NCBI RefSeq assembly: GCF_964340395.1
Contig: NC_135551.1
Span: forward strand, 12,707,003 to 12,771,002
Source of the DNA: Glandiceps talaboti
Taxonomy: Eukaryota; Hemichordata; Enteropneusta; Spengelidae
DNA: 64,000 bases
Direction: 5' to 3'
Shown: in pieces, positions 1-13,400 of the stretch
How positions within the stretch are numbered: the stretch's first letter is position 1
Layout: every line of letters starts with the position of its first letter
Made by a program: the position numbers and the translations under genes
Notes under the pieces: generated by a model
Databases searched by the model: none
The model's input: only the letters and a program-made list of their open reading frames with translations
What the model was told of the DNA's origin: nothing

Positions 1-67
1 ATTATTACTATTTAGATATGTGTTTTCAGACTTTGAAAACGAGGTTTCTTTTTTCTCTTTTCGCTAG

Positions 68-360
68 GAAATCTCATCGGCATGCAATCGTGGATGAGTG
101 ATGACGCCACACACATTATTGCTGATTCTCAAAAACGTACCGCTCACACTCTTGCCCTTCAACAAAGCCTTTTGGAAAATGCAAGTGTTGGGTCACCATT
201 GATCGGAATGACGTCCTCATTGGATGGTGCTTTAAATAGTCCAGAGTATCAGCACACACACACTACTGGTGACACGAATCCCATCGCCCCATCTCTACGG
301 GACGATAGTGACGACTACGCTGAAGATCGAAGAGACCGCAAAGACACAAACGGACATTAA
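68..360 (+). CDS. Last coding exon of an unrecognised gene
   Basis: A pyrimidine-rich acceptor ending in CTAG precedes position 68. The first two exon bases complete a codon begun upstream, so the gene starts outside the window. The open frame runs about 97 codons to a TAA at 358-360. The peptide is hydrophilic with no membrane segment. It starts NLIGMQSWMSDDATH, is rich in Ser, Thr and Asp, and ends in a charged tail (about DDSDDYAEDRRDRKD then TNGH). This fits a cytosolic C-terminal tail. I do not recognise the family. AT-rich sequence with an ATTAAA-like motif near 393 follows and could serve as a polyadenylation signal. The evidence is the open frame, the acceptor and the coding-like composition. 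The exon is short and has no visible homolog, so confidence is moderate. Confidence 0.5.
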
Positions 361-1782
361 ATTATACCAATGTGTTTGCCCAGGAAATATTCATTAAATA
401 TACACATCAAGTAATTTTTTAGAAGTGTGAGTTTCTTTATTGGCACGTTTCTTGGTGCCGGTGACTAGTGATCACAGCATGCATCCAATGTACACACTGC
501 ATGTTGTCCCTTTAGACTTAAACAGCCAACTGTTGTCAAGGGCTTGAAGTATTATTTAAGATCCAATTTACTTTTTTTCCTTACATCGCATAAAAACGTT
601 AGATAATTAAAATGTGCCTTCTTTCTGAAAAGCAAGGTTCTTCAACTTTCTCCAAAGTTTTCCACACGAAAGTTTATCCCTGGTCCTTTTGAAGTAATAA
701 AAAACGTAGGAATTTCACCACCATCTTGTTTTCTACGAAATAGATAGTCATATATTTTCACATAAAATAAACACAATATTCAGCGGCCATATTGGATTGT
801 AAACTGACTTAAAGTTGGTAACATTAAGAGACTTTGTATAACTGTAACCCCCAGATTTGTTATTGATTTTAACTGAGAATACTCGGATTGCAGTTTATCT
901 GTTATGAGGAAATTAACAGCAAAGGTTTACAGAGTTCATTTCCAAGACGCATTGTACAACTGACATTTGTAATACTTGCCGACATTTGACATTTTCATGT
1001 AATTTATTATATAAAATCCCCATTTGTTAAAGGTTATATTGTAGTGAAATTAAGATTATAATTAACTGATGTCACTTAATCTCTATAATGTCATCTACAA
1101 TATCAAACTGATTCAAATCTGATGTAGTCAACTTGGCGCGCTTTCTGTATTTACCGACACAAGTAAAGATGGAAGAGGATGAAAATACATAAATACATAA
1201 ATACATCATGTGATACCTTCCATTTTCACGGGAATACTGATCACTTACTCATGGAACAAAAAAGAACACACAACATTAAACCTCAGACACCACAGAGGTA
1301 AATATAAAATAAAGAATTCACTACATCTGATTTTAATCAGATTGATTCAATATAGATAAATGAACTGGACTGACACTTATTTGTACTACAAACTCATCTT
1401 TCTATTGTTGGAAGAAGGCCCATGCATCCACCATGGATCCTACAGTTATGGCACGTAATTAGTACCTTAATTCCTCTCAATGGTTCTATTTCAACAAACT
1501 CAAGTGACGAGAACAGAGAAAAATTCATTGTGAAAGTTACATTAACACCTAATAATTCGTCACCCCTATGACGTCACTTTACCCACTCTCCTGTTGTTGT
1601 TTTTATTGGTAGGCCATTTTTACTGTTCTAGTCTCTTACCGTTTCAAATTTGTTCTTTCTTCCTTTTAATTTTACATTTTTTACACAGGTTTATTGGATT
1701 GATTTGAACTTTTTGTTAAATTCTATATTCTTATTCCTGGCTTCGTACTTTTTTTAGCCCTTGAAAAACACTGTCCGTGCAC
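361..1782. other. Stretch without recognised genes
   Basis: AT-rich sequence without a supported exon. It holds a short run of AAATACAT units near 1183-1206. The end of the stretch (about 1756-1800) contains GCGAAACGTCGTAATTC, a motif style common just after Penelope-like and some LINE coding ends. No matching coding frame was found here. Confidence 0.4.
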
Positions 1783-2255
1783 ATGCGAAACGTCGTAATT
1801 CAAATAAAGCATGCGCGGAACGAAGTTTTAACCAGACTTGGACTTGTCCTTTTATTCAAACTCATAAATGTACCCTTGGTACCGAAGTTTCGCCATATGC
1901 AGTATATTTACGGTACTGATTACTGGTGTTCACAAACAATAACGATTTCACTTGGGCGGCTAGGGGAGCTTATCAAAGTCTTGGTCAACGCAAACTCACC
2001 GAGCACAATGTCGTGCAACATAATGCTATTGGTGAAACCAATCTTAACCTACACAGTTGACTATTCGTTCGTTATACTTCTGTATCTTATTATCGGTTGT
2101 GTTCTTGACATTGTCGAGCTGATCAAAACATTATTGAGCGGACTGGAAAATTATCCAGAGGAAAAAGGGAAAACAACAGATTACGTCATTACTACTGTTG
2201 GGAATATTAGTACAAGGAATGACACCAATATAAGTCAAAATGGTGATGATGAGTA
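1783..2255 (+). CDS. Candidate exon with a hydrophobic segment, unknown protein
   Basis: An open frame of about 157 codons ends at GATGATGA followed directly by GTAAGTAT, a strong splice donor at 2256 that leaves two bases of a codon. A start could be the ATG at 1783, or one further in at 2010 (MSCNIMLLVKPILTYTV). The second half carries a clear membrane-length segment (FVILLYLIIGCVLDIVELI) followed by a polar stretch with three possible N-glycosylation sites (GNIS, RNDT, TNIS). A phase-compatible exon lies far downstream at 26025, beyond the satellite. I do not recognise the protein. A spurious frame is possible, because the upstream part overlaps repeat-like sequence. Confidence 0.35.
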
Positions 2256-2400
2256 AGTATATGTATATGTCTTGCTAAAAACAACACCGTTTAGATAAAG
2301 CTAGTATTTTTCTTATCGATTACAATGTATATGATCGTCTTGTACTGTCCATCATTGAAATTAACACTACAGTAGAGAAGGGTGATTCTGAAACATTAGC

Positions 2401-2445
2401 GCACAGTCCCTCATGGGAGGGACTGTAGAGGGACTGTGATTAGTG
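2401..2445. repeat. Small hairpin of CAGTCCCTC / GAGGGACTG
   Basis: ACAGTCCCTC is followed after a 3-4 base loop by GAGGGACTGT, and then by a second direct copy GAGGGACTGTG. The stem is about 10 bp and perfect. It has no known role and could be a decayed MITE core. Confidence 0.4.
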
Positions 2446-3119
2446 TTTAGATTGTACTTCTTTTGATAGTGGAAAGTCCATTCTACCATGTTTTATCATT
2501 TTTAAAACAGTTTTGATTGAATTCTGTTGAGACCATTCAGTTTTCATAACTGAATATATTACTTTTGGTGAAGATGATGTATGCTCAAACCAACAATACG
2601 AGAGCATTTGTATTAGTTCTCCTTCACTAAATTGACTAAATTGAATCAATTTGTTCTCCGTAGTATTTCTACTACAAATCAGATCAGTTTACCGTAAGTT
2701 AAAGACATGTTGCTCTCCTGCTCCCCCACGAATCTCTTCTCGGTGCAAGTTGGCCTCCGAACATACATCCAACATTCACATTTTATTCAAATTCAAAACT
2801 TTATTCCGTAATACAAATATAGTCAGTAAATAACATGTTAACAGTAAACTTCAATTATTTTCCTTATTTAGGAAGTGTTTATGTACCACAGTTAATTTAA
2901 TTCAGAAATAAAAAGTATTGAAAATACCCTTTTCTACTATAATAGCTGAATTCATTAAAAGTTGTGATTCACTTATGGTGACACTTGCAACATTCACTTA
3001 ATTACATGTAATAACACGGCCTAGCTTGTATTACTATCTCATTAATCAATTTGACCTCACACAGTCGGGTAGCCTATATACAATTTGTGTTTGTTTATAA
3101 TACAATTATATACTTTGTA

Positions 3120-3220
3120 ATGTATGTATGTATGTATGTATGTATGTATGTATGTATGTATGTATGTATGTATGTGTGTGTATGTATGTATGTATGTATG
3201 TATGTATGTATGTATACATG

Positions 3221-3254
<34 letters not shown>

Positions 3255-3273
3255 TGTATGTATGTATGTATGC
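3120..3273. repeat. (ATGT)n microsatellite
   Basis: An almost pure tetranucleotide run with a few interruptions. It opens frames on both strands (Met-Tyr-Val-Cys on plus, His-Thr-Tyr-Ile on minus) that are artefacts of the repeat. Confidence 0.95.
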
Positions 3274-3579
3274 AACCTGTATTATGTATGTATGAAAAAA
3301 TGCATAATGAACGAGTGATACAGTCCGAATTAATAGATGCAATCAAACACTTCGAATCAAAATTCTTTGTTAAGAATATCAAGGCACGACATGTAGTAGG
3401 ATAACACCTGACTATATCTGAATGTTATGGAATAGAACGTCTACCGCGCCAGTATTTATCAACAGTAAGTAATGCGCAAACAGATCTAAAATTCACACGC
3501 ACCAAAAATAACCCTATAGAACACGCCTGAAAGATAGAATAAACGTACTTAGATATTATATTAGGGGATGATGTAAATA

Positions 3580-4540
3580 ATCTATTAATTCAATGGGGTT
3601 CCAGCGTTCCGAGACGGAAAACGATTTCCTCCTCTTCAACCTCAATCAATCCTCATCACCAGAAACCTTACAAATTCCTGAAATAGACATACCTGATACA
3701 CTATGATCGTTGGTAATAAAATACATAGATACGGGATAGGGACGATTCTTTGTCTGGTAAGACGGAGATGTTCCACGAAACGATCACCAAGACAACGTAT
3801 AGTCGAACCTATGTATAAAAAAAATTAAAACTATTTTTCTGGCATGTAATGCAATACACTACGTTAGTACTGATACAAGTAAATCTATCCGTAACAGCCA
3901 CACTGCCAATAACAGGATTAGTATAAATAATGAAACGACATGTACCACATCGAGTACGATCGCATGAAAATGAACCATCATTAACTTCCAATCCATGTTG
4001 TTCTGCATGAACCACCATATCTCTAAGAATGGTATAACGACGCCAAGCTGTTAAAGGTGCTTCAGGAAATAATGAATTGGTCACCCTATTAGAACGTTAA
4101 ATGCTTGTATATAATGTTCTTAACTCTAGTGGAAAAGGGATGATTTGTAAGAGCCATTATGGGATGATTGTTATTACTCTTCTGATCATGTGATTTGACA
4201 CAAGCTTCCCTAGACAAAGATGACACCTTTAGTAAAGCCGTATTGGTAACCGACACTAGATAACCAAGTTGGTGGAAGTACGTGCAAAATTCAGCAGACC
4301 TTTCCCATGAAATCCAAATCACTACTACAAATATGACGTAAACGAAGTAATTGTGAATAGGGAATGGAATCTTTACTCTTATTAGAATGTGATGAACCAT
4401 ACTGCAAACATGAATGTGAATGAGTAGGCTTAGTATAAACAGATGTAGCTATATCATCACCCTCAATCCTATGGGAGATGCCAAGGAGATTTGTTAGTAT
4501 CTGTTCCTTATTATGTGTGTAAATAAAGGATTACAATTTA
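3580..4540 (-). mobile_element. Penelope-like element fossil (reverse transcriptase end plus GIY-YIG endonuclease)
   Basis: On the minus strand, reading down from about 4.5 kb, there are weak matches to the end of a Penelope-like reverse transcriptase. Next comes a cysteine-rich linker (CDRTRCGTCRF, then FTCISTNVVYCITC) that is characteristic of these elements. It is followed by the second half of a GIY-YIG nuclease (YIGSTIRCLGDRFVEHLR). Near 3600 lies the usual C-terminal Arg-Leu-Gly-Thr-Leu motif region. The linker and nuclease motifs together make the family call fairly safe. The copy is 5'-truncated and broken in several places, so it is an inactive relic of at least moderate age. Confidence 0.75.
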
Positions 4541-5412
4541 GATGAACGATCAGTTGCAATTTCTTGTTCATTTTCACATTAATTTGATGTTAATAGTGTA
4601 AATACAGTGGGCTTGGAAAGTATGCATGAAGATGTGATATTGAGATTTAAGTTACTGTTTCAATGGAATTTTATTGCAATGTTCAGATGGCATTCGGTAA
4701 ATATTTATCAGTTTGGCTATACTAATTAAGATTTCGACAATCCCTTCTATCATACAGACAATATTAAAATAAGACTTAAGAATTCCGTACAGTGAAAGTA
4801 TTTCCAGCCAGTTTTTTTTCCATTACTAGTTTGATTTGAATTGTTATGTTTCCCACATGTGTATAACAGGCATTACTTTTGTAATTGTGTTACGGGTGAC
4901 AGAACAACTTTTAATATTCGCTAAATTTTGATGTTTTGCGAGGTCACCGTGAACTCTCAGCTGTCGTGAATTAATACTTAGAACAAATGTTTGCATTTTG
5001 CGAATAGTATTCTTCTAAGATGACAACATTAAGTTATTATAAGATCAACAGTGTCATAGAATGACTGATTACAGACAGTTCGAAGAACAATGACGTTATC
5101 ACATTGTTTAGCTAGTTTTCATATTTGTCAATATCATTTGCATTGAATTAAGGCGACGGCAACACTTCCGTTTTATTCATTTATGGTGCTGATTATTTTA
5201 TCATCTAATAATTTGATTATTGTGTATTTTGTGTTGATAAGAATTTAATGTTGAAATAAAGTTCGGATTCATTCTTTGGAAGAGACGGTCTGAGGCAAGG
5301 AGCGTCCATCTGCTTCCTGACTGAGCCAATTCTAAATGGTCCAGGTTAACCACGAACATTGTTTGTAGTCTGAGCTAATTCCCTAAAGTCCAAGTCGGTC
5401 CCGTGTACAGAG

Positions 5413-5476
<64 letters not shown>

Positions 5477-8340
5477 AAATAGTTACGTTAACAGTAGAAG
5501 TCACCCCTCTAAATTGTTACAATTGTATGCTACATGTGAAGAAATAAGTGATACATACTTGTATAATTTGATATAGTGTTACCATCCAGAAATATCATAT
5601 TCGGAATTTTGACATATTGTACCTAAATTAATTTAAAATTCACGTTTATACTACTTATTACTCACAAACAGGAGCTAACAACAGCGTCATCTACAAATAT
5701 GTTCATTTATCTACTAATCCTGTACTAATTACATTTATCTCTAGTAGCTAACAAATGTCAAGTGTTTTTTTGATAAAACAACATAGATTAGTTCTTGTAA
5801 ACAAGATAACTTGTTGATTATCGAATTCAAATTAAAATACTTAATTTTCCAATGGCGTGATCAACACTTCTTACACGTGAACAATTTACATATGGCATGA
5901 TCTTGAATCTCAATCTTAAATATTCTGGTGGAAAGTTCACCGTATCTTTTAGAACAATGAATCTAGGTGAGAGATCATTTAATTATAACAAGTTATGTTT
6001 ACAAAGATGACATCACCTTAATTTCAAGGTGACAACTAGAACTTATATGGTAGGGACGTGGAGAAATAAAGACTATTCTTATATTTTGATCATAACGCAA
6101 CTGTTGGTGTGCGGTGTCTCTCTCTGCCTGGGTGTAAGAGCGTACGTGTATGTGACGATATATGTGTAGCTAATTCCTAACTTAGACAAGCTCGTAGATC
6201 CTGGTACCCTAGAAAGACAGTCAGAGTGGAGAATCGCTTACGTTCTGCTGTTTTACCCACAACTACCATACTTAGACACTGAACCGTTGTATGAAGCATC
6301 CCCCCTACAGACGTAACAATAACATTAGCATTTCAACAGACAGTTTTTTTCTTTTCATTTCAACCACTCTCGTGTATTCTCATGTATAGTGAGGGGGCCG
6401 CCACAGTAATGACACTGAGCTGGGGAAGGGAGGGGGTTAAAATGTTACAATCGGTGGGGAGAGGCATATTCTATAAAGTGGAATTAGGGGTGGTCACAGT
6501 TTATTTTGATTCTGTCATCTCACCGTAACATTTTGCTATTGACATCGTTGTAACACGAAATCAGAACATGACAATTATCATTGAATCAATTATTAGTTGT
6601 GGTTCCTGAATACATTTTAACGTCATAGACGACATACACCAAAATTAACATATAGAATATAATTTTTTTGGTGGTTTAATTGTGCATTTTTTCACTTGAT
6701 TAGAAAGTTTGTAAATTCAGCTTGTGTTACTTTCAAATCAAAAAGCGAATGCGCCGAAGCAAATTTTTCATGTTTACACTAATCTTACAGAATATTCCAT
6801 ATTCTCAAAAATCCCCAAAGTACCTAAATTCTAATCTTAATATTGGCTCAATCTGAACACCGAAGATATATCTCAACTGTGGAAAACCATCAATATGTCA
6901 AAACATGACAAGCAATGTACAAAAATAAACAACGAAAATTGAAATCAATCTTCCAGAAACGAAATAAATACTTGATATGGGATGCTATAAGCTGAATGAC
7001 ATTTGCTACCTTATTTTGTCCACTGTAACGTAATTTCTGCTTGCTAGCAGACATCTATCGAAATCTTACTTTGGGTACAATACAATAATTTCACAATAAA
7101 TGACATATTGTCATGAATCTACAAGTTTAATATTTTAAAAGATATCGTGTCTGGAAAACAATTGTCCCCATGGCGTCCCGTTGTTTCAAATTTACGGACG
7201 CTCTTTACTTGTAAGCGTCATTTTGTAATTTACATATAGTCATGTTTAGACAATAGACATTCCAAGTTTTCCTGTAAGCTGGTTTTATAAAATTTAGTCA
7301 GTCAACTCCTGGCCCTGGTCTTGGGGAGAGGCCGTGAGACCGAACTCATCAGAGCTTTTATAAAGTCTCTGATCCAGTTATACCACATACATTTTCTCGT
7401 ATGCAGTCTACCCTTTACTACAAGTCAAGCTGATCCTACATTTTGATAAGATTATAATAAAGAAATGATTGCCTTAGCACAAAACGACGTCAATCTCTAC
7501 TACTATTCGGCGGTCAAAACTCAAGTCGCTTAAAACCTACTACGCTGGGTCGTTACAGTAATAAGTCACGCACAGTAGATGAGCTTCCTACTATATACTA
7601 GTAACAATAGGTCATGCATAATTATGAGCGTCATGGCGATAAAACAAAGAACAATAAAGTTTAACTTGAATGACGTCTCCAGACATACGATATCAGTACC
7701 TGTTGTCTTGACACCCATGTGAGCTATATTGCTATAAAAGATATTTAATTCCCTAACTAGGTGTTTGGCGACATTTAACAGCATAATACCTGAACCCAAA
7801 CACATTAATTATTCATTCATGACACTCTGAATAGTTTTAATTTAAATAATATATAGGGCAATCTGCGTATTTATAAATAATCAATACCAATCGTTCTTTG
7901 TCACCATGTACGTCTACAACCTGCCTACGTAGGAAACTGATATTGTGACAATATATATGTTTGGTTCAACTCTCCTTGTATATCTTTACTTTCACCAATG
8001 TATGAATATTAAATGTACAGTACACACACTGAAGCTACAACTAAAGTAGAAAGAATAGAGTTTCACTTCGGTGGCGAGACAATTTTTGCATCTCATATGA
8101 CTTTTTTGCAACGAACGCCATCGTCATGAATTTAAAAACAATCCCGTAGTACGAGTACTCCAATATTGCTAATACTCCTAATTTAAAAAGTATCAATTAT
8201 TTCAAACCTATCATTTTAAAGAAGAAATAATGGCAAATGTCAAAAGAAAAAACCCCGAGGCATCGTTATATGGGAGTGGTCGAAGCAAGGCAAAGATGTA
8301 TAATTTGTGAATTGTTAATTTTCATTCCATTGCGACATCA
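4541..8340. other. Intergenic stretch, no gene recognised
   Basis: AT-rich DNA with no exon I can support. A (GA)n microsatellite lies at 5414-5472. Short open frames on the minus strand near 7.6-7.8 kb lack splice context and coding-like composition. Confidence 0.5.
5414..5472. repeat. (GA)n microsatellite
   Basis: About 29 uninterrupted GA units. Confidence 0.95.
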
Positions 8341-8369
8341 TCCGATCGCTTGACCCCTCAACTTTGTAT

Positions 8370-8600
8370 AGAAATAACATAGCAACGGACAGACAGAGAG
8401 ACAGACGTTGATAAAGTTACCATAGCAACAGACAGACAGAAAGAACAGAAGACAGTGATAAAGGTAACATAGCAACGGACAGACAGACAGAACAGACAGA
8501 CAGGGATAACAGTTACATAGCAACGGACAGACAGATAGAACAGACAGAGAGATATGAATAACGGTAACATAGCAACGGACAGACAATTAAAACAGCGGTA
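8370..8600. repeat. Minisatellite, about five units of 43-52 bp
   Basis: The motif ACATAGCAACGGACAGACAG recurs at about 8376, 8419, 8466, 8514 and 8566, each followed by a variable AGACAGA-rich stretch and then GATAAAGGTA-like sequence. The unit length is uneven because the internal CAGA run varies. Cys-rich frames on the minus strand here are products of the repeat. Confidence 0.8.
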
Positions 8601-8799
8601 AAGGTGACAAAGACGTAAATGGACAGGGGAATAGAAATCAAGGTAGATACATTGACAATTTGGCAAATGGACTGATGTGCATATAGGCATGCGAGAAAGG
8701 GGTGAAGAGAACAAAAAGTTGATAAATAGTGAAGTAGATGATGGAATAGGACCTAAACTGGTAAAGATTTTGAATGGCAGAGGGGTTAGTTGAACAGGG

Positions 8800-10447
8800 A
8801 GGTACAAAAGGGGATATCGTTAAATGTTGGTTATTGCAGGGGAGGATTTTCTAACTCACAGAGACAAAGTAAAATCACTTTAATAGAGAAGCCAGGCAGA
8901 GACCAACAGCTACTAAGAAATCGGAGGCTCATCTCATTAATGAATTTTGATATGAAACTTGTGTCTAAAATGTTTGGCTCGACGAATGGAACAAACTCTT
9001 CCATCTATTACAGGAATAACTCAGTCAGCCTTTGTAAAAGGTAGACAAATGGTGAGGCAAAATAAAAAAAAAGTTGTTTGGTTCCGGTTTCCCGACCCCC
9101 ACCTAGATTTTCACGCCAACCCTAAACTTTTTTTTATGTATTCGAGAAAAATAATTATAATAAAATCGTGGGTGCGGAAACTGACATCAACTTAAAAAGA
9201 CAATATAAGACTAATCTTCCAACCTGTAATGGCTGTACATCTGATAGGAAGAAATAAACAACACAAAGACCATTTGGAAAACAATGGAAAACTAGACACT
9301 CACACATGAATAAAAATATATAATAAAATAGAATAAAAAATCTATCTACCCCACCTATTTTAAAATTGAATGTAATCGGAACCACACAATTTGCTTATTG
9401 AAATGTAACTTTAATATAACGTTTTTATCTGTGTACCTGACAGATTTTGTTGGCGAATGTTTGGATATATGGTCTGATATAAATAATTTAGGACATATAT
9501 GATCATGACCAGTTAATTTGGAATAATAAAAACATATTAGTAGGAAGGAATTCAATAACAAAAGGGTTTGACATAAAATAAAAAATGCATGGGTTTATTA
9601 CATTCTATCCTAAATTCTTTAAAAGCTAAACAGTCTTTGCATTCAACCAACGAAATTTACATTAATATTGGTAAAGAAAGATTTTTGGTTGAGTCACTTT
9701 CAAAGGCAGATTTATAGAGTAAACTTTTAATTAAAGAATACAAATGTCAAGTCGACATCTAAGGAAACTCTTGAGAACTATCTCAACTTCACTGGTCTCA
9801 ATTAGAAGAAAATCTATGAGCTCAGTTTTAAAGTATTTATTGATAGTAAGTCAAAGGAATTCCAATTCAAACTCCTACATACAAATCAACAACTTAATCC
9901 AGCAAAATACCAGACAAACCTTTGTGGAATATGTCATAAAGAACCAGAAACATTAGAACACCTCTTCTATAATTGGAAAGATACCGAGGCTCTCTCGGGG
10001 GAAATTATTAATGTAATGGTAGGTCATTAAATATATTGTCAATTCTGTCTAAACTATGCATGATGTTAGGTGACCCAAATGAAAGATTGATCATAAACTT
10101 TATTTCTTTTGTTATTCGTGAGTATATCTATTGTGTAAAATTGAAAGAACGTAATCCATCCTTTAGGGGGTTTAGTTTGTTACTGTGTAACATTTATAAT
10201 ATTGAACTATTCAATGCTCGGGCAAATGATAAGGTTGATTTTCATCAAAAGAAGTGGCCAGCCTTGCATCAATTTGTGCAAAACTGAATATGAAACTAGT
10301 GAAAATTTTATTTTACAAGGTCACAATCCATCTCTTGTCTGTATTTCCTTCTTTTTTTCTTTCCTTTTTTTAAAAGAATTGTAATGTTGTGTATTCCTTC
10401 AATTCTTTATTTATAATGGGAGTAAAAAACATTTCAATTCAATTCAA
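8800..10447 (+). mobile_element. Decayed L1/Tx1-like LINE, 3' half, split by an insertion
   Basis: The left part (about 8860-9060) encodes a reverse-transcriptase block: ITLIEKPGRDQQLLRNRRL, then ISLMNFDMKLVSK, then in a shifted frame TQSAFVKGRQM. These match the L1-clade pattern of I-T-L-I-x-K-x-G, R-x-I-S-L-x-N and F-x-K-G-R. The right part (about 9840-10290) encodes the L1 C-terminal zinc knuckle (CGICHKEPETLEHLFYNW) and a terminal Lys/Trp-rich tail ending HQFVQN. A T-rich 3' tail and repeated TTCAATTCAA follow at 10428-10447. The palm domain is missing, replaced by the dispersed repeat at about 9063-9560. Several frame breaks mean it is not functional. Confidence 0.8.
9063..9560 (+). repeat. 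Dispersed repeat inserted in the LINE; inverted copy at about 53330-53740
   Basis: This block matches, in reverse orientation, a block in intron 1 of claudin-like gene B. Shared pieces include GACATCAACTTAAAAAGACA, TGGCTGTACATCTGATRG and AACCACACAATTTRCTT. A shorter third copy of one end (AGGATAGGCAGTTAAAAACT) is visible near 31920-31990. Family unknown; three copies in 64 kb suggest a moderately abundant element. Confidence 0.65.
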
Positions 10448-13400
10448 TAAAATCAATCTCCGGCCTTGACCTTTAAACTGATAATTAGGTCAGGGGACGT
10501 TGTCATATTTCTAATAAATATTATTATATTATAGTCATATGATAAACACGGCGATTTAATTTTGTGATATATGGACTATACATAACTGGTAGTCTTAGTG
10601 TATGACCTATACATAACTAGTAGTCTTAGTGTATGACCTATACATAACTAGTAGTCTTAGTGTATGGCCTATACATAACTGGTAGTCTTAGTGTATGGCC
10701 TATACATAACTAGTAGTCTTAGTGTATGGTCTATACATAACCAGTAGTCTTAGTGTATGACCTATACATAACTAGTAGTCTTAGTGTATGACCTATACAT
10801 AACTAGTAGTCTTAGTGTATGACCTATACATAACTAGTAGTCTTAGTGTATGACCTATACATAACTAGTAGTCTTAGTGTATGACCTATACATAACTAGT
10901 AGTCTTAGTGTATGGCCTATACATAACTAGTAGTCTTAGTGTATGACCTATACATAACTAGTAGTCTTAGTGTATGACCTATACATAACTAGTAGTCTTA
11001 GTGTATGGCCTATACATAACTAGTAGTCTTAGTGTATGACCTATACATAACTAGTAGTCTTAGTGTATGGCCTATACATAACTGGTAGTCTTAGTGTATG
11101 GCCTATACATAACTAGTAGTCTTAGTGTATGACCTATACATAACTAGTAGTCTTAGTGTATGACCTATACATAACTAGTAGTCTTAGTGTATGACCTATA
11201 CATAACTGGTAGTCTTAGTGTATGGCCTATACATAACTAGTAGTCTTAGTGTATGACCTATACATAACTAGTAGTCTTAGTGTATGACCTATACATAACT
11301 AGTAGTCTTAGTGTATGACCTATACATAACTGGTAGTCTTAGTGTATGGCCTATACATAACTAGTAGTCTTAGTGTATGACCTATACATAACTAGTAGTC
11401 TTAGTGTATGACCTATACATAACTGGTAGTCTTAGTGTATGGCCTATACATAACTAGTAGTCTTAGTGTATGGCCTATACATAACTAGTAGTCTTAGTGT
11501 ATGACCTATACATAACTAGTAGTCTTAGTGTATGGCCTATGCATAACTAGTAGTCTTAGTGTATGGCCTATACATAACTAGTAGTCTTAGTGTATGGCCT
11601 ATACATAACTAGTAGTCTTAGTGTATGACCTATACATAACTAGTAGTCTTAGTGTATGGCCTATACATAACTAGTAGTCTTAGTGTATGACCTATACATA
11701 ACTGGTAGTCTTAGTGTATGGCCTATACATAACTAGTAGTCTTAGTGTATGGCCTATACATAACTAGTAGTCTTAGTGTATGACCTATACATAACTAGTA
11801 GTCTTAGTGTATGGCCTATGCATAACTAGTAGTCTTAGTGTATGGCCTATACATAACTAGTAGTCTTAGTGTATGGCCTATACATAACTAGTAGTCTTAG
11901 TGTATGGCCTATACATAACTAGTAGTCTTAGTGTATGGCCTATACATAACTAGTAGTCTTAGTGTATGACCTATACATAACTGGTAGTCTTAGTGTATGA
12001 CCTATGCATAACTAGTAGTCTTAGTGTATGGCCTATACATAACTAGTAGTCTTAGTGTATGACCTATACATAACCAGTAGTCTTAGTGTATGGACTATAC
12101 ATAACTAGTAGTCTTAGTGTATGGCCTATACATAACCAGTAGTCTTAGTGTATGGCCTATACATAACTAGTAGTCTTAGTGTATGACCTATACATAACTA
12201 GTAGTCTTAGTGTATGACCTATACATAACTAGTAGTCTTAGTGTATGGACTATACATAACTAGTAGTCTTAGTGTATGACCTATACATAACCAGTAGTCT
12301 TAGTGTATGGCCTATACATAACTAGTAGTCTTAGTGTATGACCTATACATAACTAGTAGTCTTAGTGTATGGCCTATACATAACTAGTAGTCTTAGTGTA
12401 TGGCCTATACATAACCAGTAGTCTTAGTGTATGACCTATGCATAACTAGTAGTCTTAGTGTATGGCCTATACATAACTAGTAGTCTTAGTGTATGACCTA
12501 TACATAACTAGTAGTCTTAGTGTATGGCCTATACATAACCAGTAGTCTTAGTGTATGGACTATACATAACTAGTAGTCTTAGTGTATGGCCTATACATAA
12601 CCAGTAGTCTTAGTGTATGGCCTATACATAACTAGTAGTCTTAGTGTATGACCTATACATAACTAGTAGTCTTAGTGTATGACCTATACATAACTAGTAG
12701 TCTTAGTGTATGGACTATACATAACTAGTAGTCTTAGTGTATGGACTATACATAACTAGTAGTCTTAGTGTATGGACTATACATAACTAGTAGTCTTAGT
12801 GTATGACCTATACATAACTAGTAGTCTTAGTGTATGGACTATACATAACTAGTAGTCTTAGTGTATGACCTATACATAACTAGTAGTCTTAGTGTATGAC
12901 CTATACATAACTAGTAGTCTTAGTGTATGGCCTATGCATAACCAGTAGTCTTAGTGTATGGACTATACATAACTAGTAGTCTTAGTGTATGACCTATACA
13001 TAACTAGTAGTCTTAGTGTATGGACTATACATAACTAGTAGTCTTAGTGTATGGACTATACATAACTGGTAGTCTTAGTGTATGACCTATACATAACTAG
13101 TAGTCTTAGTGTATGGACTATACATAACCAGTAGTCTTAGTGTATGACCTATACATAACTAGTAGTCTTAGTGTATGACCTATACATAACCAGTAGTCTT
13201 AGTGTATGACCTATACATAACCAGTAGTCTTAGTGTATGACCTATGCATAACTAGTAGTCTTAGTGTATGGCCTATACATAACTGGTAGTCTTAGTGTAT
13301 GGCCTATACATAACTGGTAGTCTTAGTGTATGACCTATACATAACTAGTAGTCTTAGTGTATGACCTATACATAACTGGTAGTCTTAGTGTATGGCCTAT

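Noticed and set aside
3051-3404. Met-Tyr-Val-Cys and His-Thr-Tyr-Ile repeat proteins (also near 26.4, 27.9, 30.6 and 56.5 kb)
   Set aside because: Translations of (ATGT)n and (ATAC)n microsatellites in several frames at once.
8338-8807. Cysteine-rich secreted-looking peptides on the minus strand
   Set aside because: They are translations of the CAGA-rich minisatellite; the repeat length is not kept in frame.
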